Shown here: positions 32,391 to 43,700 of the stretch, one piece after another
Layout: each line of letters starts with the position of its first letter
Position numbering within the stretch: the stretch's first letter is position 1
NCBI GenBank assembly: GCA_031763025.1
Contig: JASSKH010000002.1
Location: forward strand, 20,836,168-20,900,167
Length of the DNA: 64,000 nt
Direction: 5' to 3'
DNA from: Macrocystis pyrifera
Taxonomy: Eukaryota > Sar > Phaeophyceae > Laminariales > Laminariaceae
The notes under the pieces: generated by a model
What the model saw: the letters and a program-made list of their open reading frames with translations, nothing else
Told to the model about the DNA's origin: nothing
Databases searched by the model: none
Translations under genes and position numbers: made by a program

Positions 32391-33699
32391 AGATCCGCAT
32401 GCATTTGATCGTCCCAAACGTAAGCGAGACGTCGTCGCCTCGTAACCCTGACACAAGCCCTAGTATCGTTCGTTGTCGACGTCGCTATAGCCCTGGGAGT
32501 ACTTGTAGTCAGCACCGTCGCACCACACCCCACTACCATATAAATATCTGGCCAGATATCGTTTGTTCCTTAGTGGGTCGTTTAACACGTGATTCGCAAC
32601 CTCACGTGCAGTTGTCTTGTGGATGCTTGGGAGATATCGTTTGTGGAGTAGTGCCCACGAACCAAGTCATGGTCAGACACCTAAATGCTGAACCCCAACA
32701 GCCAGTGTCCCGGTATATCGTTGAGATACCAGTGTGGATTGTGTTTTGTTACTTCGTGTGAATGTGCCCCACGCGAAATGATAGCATTTTAATCGTGGTA
32801 ATTTGCTATAGACTTTGAGACGTACAAGTGGGAATAAAGCGTTCAACTAGTAGTCATGCAGGGGTGTGCATATACCAAGAGTACACACTTGTGCGTTATT
32901 ATTGGGTTATTTGACTACAATAGCCGCGCACAGTGCTCATATACTTTAAAGCATGCACGTGTGTGTGTGTTATTCAATCAAGTAATGAACGTTTTCTTAA
33001 TCGTTTTAGGTGGAAGAGACACGGTGTTCTCTCCATCAGTCTCTTTGTGCGAGACACTAGGGATTCCTGGATACATGGATAATGTATTGTCTAGTGTCGG
33101 AATCGTTCCGTTGGATTTGACCGAGGAGAGGCAACCGTGCGCGTGAGTTGCACAATCCAAAGTCATATATCCTCGGGCACATTATGAGTCCCCGCTTGTT
33201 TTACTGCATTTTCGTGAGTGCTCTGTCTGCAGTCAATCGTCAATGACTGTCCGAATGTCTCTTGTACAGATCGTCAACTGTATAGATAGTTCGTACTATC
33301 AACTCGTTATAAGTCGATTCCAGTGTTTTCACTGAATCGCCAACATGTACTTGCTCAAAAAGTCGATGATGCCTTGTCTGACTGAGGAGACATGTTGTCG
33401 TCGTATCGTTCACCATGCACCTGCAGTCCGTTATACTGCACCGTTATTGTCACAACCACACCGTTGTCAAGACATGCAGATTTTATTGTTTATTTTTTCA
33501 AATCGTTTAAAAAAATTGGTTGATCAACCTAAACGTTCGTATCGTTTGTTGCGCACCCTGCATGCAAAGCCCTCTGACAAAATTGTCATTCAGTACATTT
33601 AATTCTCTTCAGTTTGTGTGTACCAAAGCTTGCAAGCAATCGTTCCATATACACACTGTGAAACGTCGAGAAAAGCTGGAATGTCGTCAAAGGCACATA
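32391..33699 (+). other. LTR-element region between integrase and the 3' array
   Basis: No recognisable domain. Overlapping frames of 62-120 codons (for example 32,399-32,761) lack motifs. Could hold a lost accessory ORF or only noncoding sequence. Confidence 0.4.
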
Positions 33700-34535
33700 T
33701 CATTGTTCGATATGAATGGTTTCGTATACCATTAAAAAGGCACCATACCATCGTTGGGTATGAATGGTTTTGTATTCCATTGTTAGTGATGCAAGATTAT
33801 ATACAATGGTTAAGTATACCATCAATCATTCAAAATACATGGTTTCGTATACCATTGTATAGATGGTTCCGTGTATACCATCATTATGTTTTCATGGTTT
33901 CGTACGCCATACAACACACATCCAGAAAATAGAATGATTGAGTTCGTATATCATCACTACGTACACATGGTTCCGTATACCATAACACACATACATGGGT
34001 CACTATACCATGGTATGAATGGTTTCGTATACCATATCATGAATGGTTTTGTGTATCATTACGTATACATGGCTCCGTACACCATAGTATACACGGTTTT
34101 GAGTACCATTTTAGGTACACATGGTTCCGTACACCATAGTATACATTGTTTTGTATACCATCATTAATATACATGGTTCCGTACACCATAGTATACATGG
34201 TTTTTTATACCATCGTAAGTGTACATGGTTCCGTACACCATAGTGCACATGGTTTTGCATACCATCGTAAGTATACGTGGTTCCGTACACCATAGTATAC
34301 ATGGTTTTGTGTACCATCGTAAGTATACATGATTCCGTACATCATAGTGTACATGGTTTTGTATACCATCACTTGTTATACATGGTTTCGTATACCATTG
34401 TATTATTCATGGTTTTGTATACCATAACTCACTCGTCATACGTGGTTTCGTATATCATTGTATGCCTGATACATGAATTTGTATCCCATCGTTCGTTACA
34501 CGTGGTTTCGTATGCCATCGTGCGTTATAAAAGGT
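33700..34535 (+). repeat. ATGGT...ACCAT tandem array inside the LTR element
   Basis: More than twenty copies of a 17-base near-palindrome, typified by ATGGTTTCGTATACCAT and ATGGTTCCGTACACCAT, separated by 8-20 bases (often AGTATAC or CGTAAGTATAC). Spacing is commonly about 35 bases, giving ~70-base pairs of TTTTG- and TCCG-type units in the middle of the array. Each core can form a small hairpin. It lies between the integrase and the 3' LTR, where the element's 3' noncoding region should be. Confidence 0.85.
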
Positions 34536-34838
34536 TTAATTTTCGTTGTGTATGTTAATCCTGAACCATGCAAGCGCGCATGCGAAGGACATAAACATAT
34601 CCCACTAGTAGTTGATATTTCGTAGTATATGACTGACACACTAGCAAGTCAAATCATGATCATACAAGCCCGTGGTTTTTACTACGCAAGGGGTGACATG
34701 ACTAGATGAAAAAGTGCAAAGCTTATACATCAACTACTGCTGTACAATGCCTTGAATGGTAGAAAGCCACAAACCTGTCACTCTTCATAAATGTTCAAAA
34801 GCGGTACTGGGTTCTCCAGTATTACGCGTTCAAACATT

Positions 34839-34847
34839 GGGGGGCGA
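34839..34847 (+). other. Candidate polypurine tract
   Basis: GGGGGGCGA immediately before the 3' LTR, the position where plus-strand priming occurs in LTR retrotransposons. It is short and contains one C. Confidence 0.5.
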
Positions 34848-35219
34848 TGTGGGTTCCAGGTTCTCGACCAGACCGTCGCATGGGTATTGTCCCGCGGAGG
34901 TCTCACCATTCGCCGAGGTCGTGGATATCCGTATATCTTATTGTACGACTGTGGTCATCCATATTCCATGACTATTTGTTGTCGTCAGCAGAGATGTCGT
35001 CAGCAGTGACATTGTCCCGTGACAAGTAGTCACTGCGGATTGGAATGCAAGGCCCGTGCCTCGCACACACTCTCTCTTCCTCTTCCATCATCGTTGATGG
35101 TTGCTCGTGAGATCGTCCGTACCGATCCTATACCAAAACCTGGCGTGTCCTACACGCTACACCCTCTAAGAAAGGGAAGTGCCACAGATGTCGAGTCGAA
35201 CATGGGGGTCCTCCCCACA
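34848..35219 (+). repeat. 3' LTR (372 bp)
   Basis: Matches 26,558-26,929 at 370 of 372 positions by eye. Ends CCCACA and is followed by the TTTA duplication (35,220-35,223). Confidence 0.9.
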
Positions 35220-35765
35220 TTTAGACATGAAGTTACTCAACAAACATTTTTCTCCGCATACCGAAACGCAAAAAAAACGGATTTAGACATGAAACAATTG
35301 AACTAACCAGTTTTTTTTTTTCCATATATGATTACAAAAACCAGATTTAGACATGAAATTACCCAACTAACTATTTTTTTTTCTCATACCAAGAACGCAA
35401 AAAAAACCAGATCTAGACGTGAAACAATTGAATTAACCAGTTTTTTTTTCCCCCCTTTATCATGACAAAAAACCGGATTTAGACATGAAATTACTCAACT
35501 AACTTTTTTTTTTTTTACCATACCAAAAACGCAAAAAAAACAAACAGATTTAGGCGTGAAACAATTGAACTAACCAGTTTTTTTTTCCCAATATCATAAC
35601 ACAACCTGGATTCAGACATGAAACTACTCAACTGATCATTTTTTTTCCGATACCGAAACCCAAACCAGATTTAGAAATGAAACAACGGAACAAACCAGTT
35701 TTTTTTGTTTTTTTTTTTGCCCATATCCGAACCCAAACCAGTCATAGACTTGAAAAAGTATAATA
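35220..35765 (+). repeat. Dimeric ~64-bp array, right part
   Basis: Monomers starting at GATTTAGACATGAA-type phrases near 35,220, 35,281, 35,345, 35,411, 35,477, 35,548, 35,611 and 35,670 alternate between the ATTACTCAACTAAC type (A) and the ACAATTGAACTAACCAG type (B). Each has a T-run of 8-12. The last monomers (from 35,670) are degenerate. With the left part the original array had about 11 monomers. Confidence 0.8.
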
Positions 35766-36600
35766 GTTTCTCCCATATCATAATACTGGTAGTAATGGCA
35801 TATAATATAGACCAAAAACCGAGCATGAAGGTGGACCGCCTCACATGCGCACACATAGATACAGCATGGTCACCCCAACATGTTCAATTCACATGAAGGT
35901 TGGGTCTTGTGGTAAGATACCCGTAAAACTATACCGATTTCTATTGGGCGGTGGAAATCTGGTATGACATTATTCCTAAAATCCCCGACATTCGGTGCAC
36001 ATACCAAGCGCTAAATGAAGGGGAGGGGTGGGTGATGCATGACATTAAGTCAAGACCTATTGTACTCATGAAACAAACACCTTGCATTTGATTGACCACA
36101 TGACCTAAGAGAAGGAGCACCAAGCGGTACGTAGATATCTTGATATCTTGAAGGATAGAAGCCGGTACAAAATGTGAGGGGATTGTCGGCCAAGCTTTCG
36201 GCAGTGAAGGTCTACTCGGGAGCATTAGTGGGGTAGTTACCCATGGTCAAACGTACATATGACGGAGAAAGCGACGTACGGGGCATCCCGATGTGTGAGT
36301 AAGACTTTGTGTTATGCAGGCCGTCCTTCAACCTTGCACGGTGAAAATGACCTCCCTGGAGGAAAGTAGCCAGTACAGCAGCGGGGCAAGAAGATAGAAG
36401 ATACGATCGTGGGACGCCAGGATGGTTGCCGTGCAGATCGCCAGGGGCTAGAAGACACAAACGTGGGGTACTTGTGTTAAGGGTGTTGAACTTGGCTCCA
36501 GGCTACGAGCCCGTGTTGGAGACACTATTTAGTGGTGCGCCGGCAAAAGAACTGAAAGACACCAGACCCTCAACGAGTACTAGGATTGGGAAGTCCCAGT
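35766..36600 (+). pseudogene. LINE ORF1-like degenerate coding stretch
   Basis: A frame open from 35,927 to about 36,093 reads NYTDFYWAVEIWYDIIPKIP and then CTYQALNEGEGWVM. Another, about 36,150-36,260, reads RIEAGTKCEGIVGQAFG and SGVVTHGQTYI. These look protein-like and lie just upstream of the LINE endonuclease frame on the same strand, where ORF1 would be. Stops and frameshifts break them, and I recognise no RRM or zinc knuckle. Confidence 0.35.
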
Positions 36601-36625
36601 AACTTGAACACTTCCCACTACCACT

Positions 36626-37941
36626 ATGAACACAAACAAGCTGGAGATATTCTCGGAAGAGATTAGGAGAAAGACGGTGAGAAAGGGTGGGTGGAGAAAG
36701 AAAGATTCGCAGGGTAAAGTACTAGTAGTGCTGATATTTGGAGTTCCTAACGACATGACAAGGATTGAGTTCAAGAGGAAGTGCGACGAAGTAGGACCGT
36801 ATTGCTTTGCAATAGGAAACGTAGAACGAGAGGGAGAACACTTTCGAGTCACTCTGAAGCTGAAAGCGAGCATGGAGTGGCAGAGGTTAGAGACAGAAAA
36901 AGTGTCGGCATGGGTTAGAAGAATAGGATGGAGAGTATGTATAGCTAATGGAATAACGAAACTAAGACGTAGCCCCAGGGTGAACGAAGGTAGGGGGAGG
37001 CAGGAAACAGCAAGTGGCTCAAAGGGAATGGGGGAGAAACATAGGGGCGCAGAACAAGCAGACAAGAACAGGAACGGAAACGAAATTAATGCTCAAAGAA
37101 GAGATAACAGAAATACTCGTGGCGACAACGGAGAAAGAACAGGTAAGACTAGAGCGGATAGTGAAACGAAAAGGAGGCTGAGAATAGGATCATGGAACGT
37201 ATGTGGCTTCGCCACGGAAGAGCGCAAAATAATCGAAATTGCCGAACAAGTAAGTAAGCGCGACCTAGACATAGTGGGAATTCAAGAGTCGTGGGAGAAA
37301 GAAAGAGGGGAGATAGTATCCACAGTTTGAGAGTACGCATGGATAGGGAAAAAGAGGAAGGGACAGAATAGCAAGAATAGGGGGGCGGGGGGTGTAGGGT
37401 TCCTAGTCAAAGAATACCTGTTTGACATAATAGAGGTGATCAAAGACACTAAATTCGACGAAATCATATGGATTAAGATTCCAGGGGAGCGGGGAGCGAA
37501 ATATTACTTCTTAGGAAACATATATATATGCCCCCAGAGTCGAAGAATACGATAAAAGATATACAGAGGAAGTTCGGAGAAGTAGCAGTAGATGTACAGA
37601 AGTATAAGAGGCAAGGAGAAGTAGTACTAGTGGGAGATTTTAACTCAAGAATTGGGAGGGCAAGCAAACTGAATGAGAACATTGGACAGTATGGGGAAGT
37701 AACTAAGAATAAGAATGGGGAAGAAATGTTGAAGTTCCTCAAGCACGACGAGATGAAAACGTTGAACGACAGAGAAAAAAAGGCAGAACCGGAATGGACT
37801 AGACAGTACATACAAAAGGGAGAAAGCTCTATCCTTGATTTTATAGTAGTAGAAAATGGAAGTGGTAAGGAAACGGAAATACATGTATGCGCAGCGGACA
37901 TAGGAACTACGGATCACTGTCTAATACGGACAGACAGTTAA
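36626..37941 (+). pseudogene. LINE ORF2, N-terminal region and EEP endonuclease
   Basis: From ATG 36,626 about 185 residues of basic, unassigned sequence precede RIGSWNVCGF (37,181), the start of the EEP fold. IVGIQESWEK (about 37,273) supplies the catalytic Gln-Glu, VLVGDFNSRIG (about 37,627) the GDFN motif, and GTTDHC (about 37,905) the final Asp-His. TGA at 37,328-37,330 interrupts the frame, which then continues. A frame change occurs in the TATATATATA run near 37,518-37,528, and another near 37,925-37,940 links to the next segment. Confidence 0.8.
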
Positions 37942-39191
37942 CAGACGAGAATTATCAAAATAGAAGAGGTAGGAAATTGTATCGATGGAGAATAGATAAA
38001 CTAGAAGCAAAAGAGAAACGGGAAGACTTTCAAGAAGAGATGGCCAAAAATGCAGAGAAATTTTCCAAACTGTTGGAAAGAATAGGTACAACAAGGAACG
38101 ATATAGGAAGGGATGATGCAGGAGCTAGGATAGTAGAAGGATGGGAGCAGTTGGTCAAGACCACAGCAAGAAAAGTAATAGGGAAGAAGTTGATAGTATG
38201 CAACAGAGCGGTAAAATGGTGGGATGAAGAAGTGAAAGAGGCTGTAAGAGCAAGGAGAAAGGCACACGCAAGGTATACATCGAGTAAAACTTCGACAGGG
38301 TGGGAGGAGTATGCTATAGCTAGAAAGAAAGTAAAAGAGATGGTAGAGAAGAAGAAGAAAGGGATATGGAAAGACGTAGTAAATAAAACAAATGAAGACT
38401 TTGAGGGCGGGATGAAGCAGATGTGGGTAGGGATAAAAGGGATACTTGGCAAACAAGCAGGAGAGGCAGACACGGGAATAGCTACTCTAAGAGCACAGAA
38501 CGGTAAAATGATTAGTAGTTCAATGGGGAAAAAGGAGGTACTAGTAGAGCTTTACCGAAAGCTAGGAACACCCACAGCCAACGAAACGTTCGATGCAGAT
38601 TTCGAAAAGGAAATCAACGCGTGGGCAGAGGCGAACGTAGATACATCAGAAAGGGAAGACAGTGGTTCGGGAGGGTTACAGAGAGAGTTCACAAGGGAAG
38701 ACGTAAAGAAGTGTGTAGCTAAACTTAAGAATAGAAAGGCAGCAGGGTCAGACCAAATAGTGGATGAATTTATGAAGTACGGGGGAGAAGGAATGCTTAC
38801 CATGATGGTTATGTTGTATAACTGGATATAGAAAAACGAGTACGCACCTAGGAGGTAGAGAGAAGGAGTAGTAGTAAATTTATTTAAGAAAGGAGATAAG
38901 GCTGACCCGGGGAACTATAGAGGGATAACGCTACCAAGCACAGTAGGCAAAACATTTTGTAAGATTTTGAACGATAGAATGGGAACGATGATGGAGAAGG
39001 AAGACACAATAAGCGAAGGGCAAGCAGGATTTAGGCCAAGCCGTAGCTGCGTAGACCATGTGTACACCTTAGGTAAGATTATTCAAGGTAGGAAAGACGC
39101 GGGACTAACAACGTACTGTTTCTTTCTAGATGTGCAGAAAGCCTACGACACAGTATGGAGAAATGGATTGTGGAAAAAACTGTGGGAATAG
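37887..39191 (+). pseudogene. LINE ORF2, linker and N-terminal half of reverse transcriptase
   Basis: A 314-codon frame (37,887-38,831) holds the Lys/Glu-rich linker and the start of RT (LKNRKAAGSDQIVDEFMKYG). TAG at 38,829-38,831 and TAG at 38,856-38,858 stand where related proteins have Trp (..W.+E..P..W+.G). The same frame then gives LFKKGDKADPGNYRGITLPS, AGFRPSRSC and DVQKAYDTVWR (RT motifs 1-3; catalytic Asp near 39,129), ending at TAG 39,189 after a probable one-base loss. Confidence 0.8.
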
Positions 39192-40069
39192 GAATCAGAA
39201 GAAAGATGTGGAGAATGATGAAAAAGATGACAGAATGTGCGAGAAGTGCTGTGATGCTAGACGGGGAAATATCGAAGTATGTTGATATTTTACAAGGGGT
39301 TGCACAGGGATGTACGTTGTCACCTAACTTATTCAAGATATACATTAACGACCTGATAGTAGCAGTCGAGGGAGCAAGGCAGGGAGTCACGGTAGGGGAA
39401 GATACGGTGTCGGGGTTGATGTTTGCAGATGACTTCGTGGGGATATCAGAAACACCCGAAGGATTGCAGAAACAAATAGAGAAGGCGCTAGAATACACCA
39501 GGAAAAAGAGGGTGACGGCGAACGCCAAGAAATGCGCAGTAGTTGTTTGCAACGAAGATACGGTAAACCCGGTAAATTTCAGTTGGAAGTGGGGAGAAGA
39601 TGAATTGCCGATCGTAGACCAGTATACATACCTTGGCGTAGAGATATCAAAAGACTGCTCTTGGGATACACATATAGCAAAAGTAATAGGAAAGGGTAAG
39701 GCACAAGTAAGCAAGATGGATGCGATCCTAACAGACCCGAACCTTGACACTAGGATTAAGAGATGTATCTTGATGAATGTGATAGTACCAAAGCTAGAAT
39801 ATGCAGGAGAAGTATGGGAAGGGAACGCGAAACTCGTAAACCAGTTGGAAACAGTACAAATGGCAGCAGCTAAAAAAATCCTAAGATGCTCAAGTACGAC
39901 TAGTAATACAGTATTAAGAGCAGAACTGGGAATGCGCCCACTCAAGACAAATAGAGACATGAGAAAGTTGAACTGGAAATATAAAGTAAGGAACATGCCA
40001 AAAAAGAGGTTGCCAGCCATAGTTGATAGAGCTGTATGGGAGAAGTATCAAAAAGACGAGCTGGAATAA
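39155..40069 (+). pseudogene. LINE ORF2, C-terminal half of reverse transcriptase
   Basis: GVAQGCTLSPNLF (about 39,297) is RT motif 4, MFADDFVGIS (39,420-39,449) the catalytic box with both Asp intact, and YTYLGVEIS (about 39,624) the motif that usually follows. The thumb region continues to TAA 40,067. This 304-codon piece is intact; only its connections to the neighbouring pieces are frameshifted. Confidence 0.85.
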
Positions 40070-40761
40070 GGTTGGATGGCGCAGTTGAGAAAGTATGCAA
40101 GGATCTAGGGGGGAACCAAGAAGAGATGATGTCCGCCGGGAAGTTTGGGAGGTACAAGGCAGAAGTAGAAGAAAGGATGGAAAGAAGGGAAAGGCTGGCG
40201 CTAAGAAACAAGGTGGAATCGGAAAAACACTTCGAGATATACGGGGGATTGAGGGAAGGAATAGGAATGAAAACGTATTTGCATGGCCCAATGGACTTCG
40301 CGAAAACGCTGAAACTGCACTTTCGTGTAGGGGACCTGGACCTGCCAGAAAGAAGAAAGAGGTACACCAGTAGCCGGGAAGAGGAGGAAGTAGACGCACA
40401 GATGTGCCCGTGTGGCAAAGCAATAGACAGTAGAACTCACATAGTAGGAGAATGTGAAATATACAAGGAGGAACGGGATGTGTTAGAAGAAGAGATGAGG
40501 AACATAGACGAATGTGACATGGAGGAGTTTGATACAATGAATAGCAGCGAGAAAACGATCGCTATCCTAGGAGATAGATGGTGGCCACAGGAGGCCAAAC
40601 AGGAAGGGGATAAGATTAGCAAAACGTTTCTATGTAATTTATGGAAACAACGTAATGAGCGCCCAATTGTTGGAGGTGTCTCTATAAGGAGTAGGAACGG
40701 TGCTCCGTCTCGAAAGGGATGCGTGGTCAATGGTCAAATGACTAAGGCAAGCAACAGATGA
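40036..40761 (+). pseudogene. LINE ORF2, C-terminal domain with CCHC motif
   Basis: A 241-codon frame overlapping the previous piece by 34 bases (frameshift). MCPCGKAIDSRTHIVGEC (about 40,402-40,455) is the C-x-C-x8-H-x4-C zinc motif at the end of many EEP-type LINE ORF2 proteins. The frame ends at TGA 40,759, only five bases before the poly-C tract, so the 3' UTR is nearly absent. Confidence 0.75.
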
Positions 40762-40766
40762 GTACG

Positions 40767-43700
40767 CCCCCCCCCCCCCCCCGCGCGCGCGCCCACTCCA
40801 CACGCCTCTGCGGTCACCACTAAACTACTGACCAGAAAAGGCGAGTTCAACGTACAGTAGAGTCATACGAAACAACCACGCCAACCTTATTCAGTGTCCA
40901 CGACCTACCTGTGTCACGGTATACAATCAAAACGTCGCCGATACAGAAACTGCACAACGACGAAGGCTACGGCATGTATGAAATGCATGAAACCAATACC
41001 TCTCCCCCTTCCGGCCGCCGCCCCCAACGACCATTGCTTACCCATTGGCAATGACGCAAGCGCCGACCATAGCAGGACTGCCGGAGGGAAAAGCCTGTAA
41101 CGCACTCCCGGCATCCAATACTTGGTTGGACGTACACTCGAATATTTCAGCCCCTCCCGAAAACGTACTAAACAGGTTCAGAGAAAGTATACGACACAAT
41201 GACGTAACAACGAATCCTCCCCACTGTTACACGAATTGCTTTGCACACACCCCTCCCCAGCGTCCCCCTATTTGCTTCATTTTTTTGCAAGCAACAACCG
41301 CCACTAACAACCAATGAAAAAACAAATCAAGTATGGTTCATGGAGCCATGTAACACAATAAGAACCGCCCACACCCCCCCTGCTCCCCAGACGAACAGAG
41401 TCTACTCACCCACCGCCCACCACCACCACGAAAACCATGAATGACCGAACGTAGAAAAACGCCGTCCAAAGAGACATCATCGGGTCATGGAAAAAATGAC
41501 GACAACCAGTGCGACGGGATCAAGGCGTAAATATGGCTACCTGATCGGTGAAAACCCGCCGTGCCCCGTTCCAACATTGTAGGGTTACGAGGGTCCATGG
41601 TCATACGACTACGGGCATGCATGTTTTCGGGTACCCCACCTCCACCCCCCTTCCCTCCCTCAAACGACCACCGAATGCTTAGCCACAATGACGCAGGCGC
41701 CGACCGCACCAACATGAATATATTCCAGTCATGTTTGAGTGATGGTTGGATGAATATATCTACGCAAACTCCTCACGGCGTACACCAGTGGCTTTCACCT
41801 TTTCATTCGTAGAATCGATCCTCGACAAAATAAAAATATAAGCCAACGAAGGCTACGACATGAGAGGAAAACAATACCACCCCCTCCCAGCGTGCACACT
41901 TTTCTTTGTCGACAGCAACAACAAAGTCGTGGAAACGACACATAATACAACCGCTAATTCAGGCTACGGAAATACGACACATACAACCCTCCACTCTCCC
42001 GCCCCCCCTGCCACCACCGTGTACTCTACCGCAACCACGTCTCCCCACCACCACTGTTTGGCCAACCACCCCTACGCAAGCGCCAACGGAGATGACACAG
42101 TAACATTCGAGTTAAGGCGGCGTCGTTGATCCTTGGACGTAATAACGCCACCACAGTATACGAGAAGAAGGCATCAAACCAACTCCTCTACCCCTTCTCA
42201 CAGGACCAACGTATACATACCCACAATGACGCGAGCGGCGACCGCATCGCGGGAATAAGAGGCCAGCACAGAGTCTACGTCAAGTACTTGGTGTTGCGTA
42301 AGCACTGCGAGATCTGTCGCAACAATAACCGAAACATTGCAAAACAACAAACTTCCCCTCCGCCGACCCCAGAAAATCATAAAACGGCAGGAAATGTTTT
42401 TTTAAGACTGCCACAAACCGTCCGCGTCAACCGGAAAATCATGCAGTCGACACAACGGTAGGGGCGGATAGGCACAACTACGCAAGAATTATTCAACCAC
42501 AACTACAGAAACGCCGTCCACAACAGCCGAGTAAAACTCCCAATCACGCGACTGCATGGAAGCATCAACATGAGTAACCCCGGGCCCAGCGGGGACTTAC
42601 ACGCAATCGCATTGGACACATGTACGACAAGCACGCCTAGATACGCCAGTTGCAGATGAAGCCTCCAGGTGTTGTGGGTAATTTGACCACCTTTGTCAGC
42701 ACGGCACAAGCAAGAACCACACTCAGAGGATAAAAAGCCCGCCAGGATACGTCTGATTTGGGAGGTCAGTGGGCGTTTTGAATGCATCCACAAGCAGATC
42801 ATCCTCGTCGCATTGGTTTCGGTCCTGGCAGACGTTAACCTTCCCTAGTAGAGAGCACCACCTGTGAAGCGACAGCATTACAGGCAAGCAATGCCCAAGC
42901 AAAATGTGCCACAGTTGGTCGGCAAGCATTGACTATCCCATCCTTTGATCGAATTGCCGTTGGAACGTGAAACCGACATAGCCGATTTAACCCATTTCGC
43001 TATCCGCGCCTTGAGCCACAGTCCCTTTCATCATCGATACCCAGTTCTATGTCCTGGAATACTTCGAGAATACCCCAAACTGTGGTAGGTTATGCAATAC
43101 TGTCTTGTATGTGTAGATGATCTTCGATACGCCTGCCGAAACATAGTTCAACACGAACGCATATCAGTTGGCGATACTCAATGCGCATTTGGCTCGTTAT
43201 GGCTCATTACCATGTGCGCGATCACCCTCGAGCGTCGCAGTGATCTCCTGTCTGCTGCCTATCCTGGTGGGCTTCAGTAGCCCTGCAGCTTTCTCCCACG
43301 TACGCAGGTTTTTGAGCGTCGTCGCCCTCTGTATCTCTCCCAGGAAGGCCGTGGATGTCTCCAGAGGTTCATCGTTGCCTGCTGTGACGCCTGGATTTCG
43401 CAGATCTTCCGCTTTCTCACCGGGCGCTTCGTCCGCAACATTTCCCGCACCATTCAAGGGAAGTTGAGGGCGGGGGCAGGAGGATGGGGGCGGATGGGAA
43501 TGCCGTTGGAGGCGGGGTATTGTCAGCGTTTCGCACGTTGGCGTGTCTGGGGTGATGGTGTAGCGCAGTGAATCGTGGTCTTCGACCTTCCTGCTTCCCC
43601 CACATCCAGGGCGCGGAAGCAACTGACACTATTGCTGTCCCTGCTTTATTTCACGAGGCCGAGTTTGACTTTGCGGTGCTACAATTTTCGCGATTCGGCC

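Larger units (their letters stand above)
26558..35219 (+). mobile_element. LTR retrotransposon, Ty3/gypsy-type, 8,662 bp, defective pol
   Basis: Two 372-bp direct LTRs (26,558-26,929 and 34,848-35,219) start TGTGGG and end CCCACA and are flanked by TTTA duplications. Pol order, read from degenerate fragments, is RT (about 29,000), RNase H (about 30,130) and integrase (31,005-32,390), the Ty3/gypsy (Metaviridae) order. The element also carries two internal tandem arrays: 30,431-30,840 between RNase H and integrase, and 33,700-34,535 downstream of integrase. No gag or protease was recognised with confidence. The LTRs are almost identical (2 differences in 372), so the insertion is recent, yet the internal frames are broken; it was probably mobilised by proteins from another copy. 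Confidence 0.9.
26193..40766 (+). mobile_element. 14.6-kb nested insertion in the poly-C tract of the left arm
   Basis: The left arm is continuous with 26,183-26,192 (C10) on one side and 40,767-40,782 (C16) on the other. In the right arm the matching place is a single uninterrupted G14 run at 63,576-63,589. So 26,193-40,766 is extra sequence, with the C-run duplicated at both ends. It contains, in order, a 5' leader, part of a dimeric array, an LTR retrotransposon, the rest of the array, an ORF1-like stretch and a LINE ORF2. I infer a LINE (possibly including the array) inserted first. Confidence 0.8.
35766..40766 (+). mobile_element. LINE (non-LTR retrotransposon), EEP type, defective
   Basis: The sense strand is strongly A+G-rich from about 36,600 to 40,760. 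It encodes, in order, an apurinic-type (EEP) endonuclease, a reverse transcriptase and a C-terminal CCHC zinc motif, the layout of ORF2 in EEP-type LINEs. The frame is broken by at least four frameshifts and three stops. The 3' end is marked by C16 at 40,767-40,782 with no poly-A. The 5' end is uncertain; the inserted block begins at 26,193, so the true start may be there, split by the LTR element. Confidence 0.85.
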
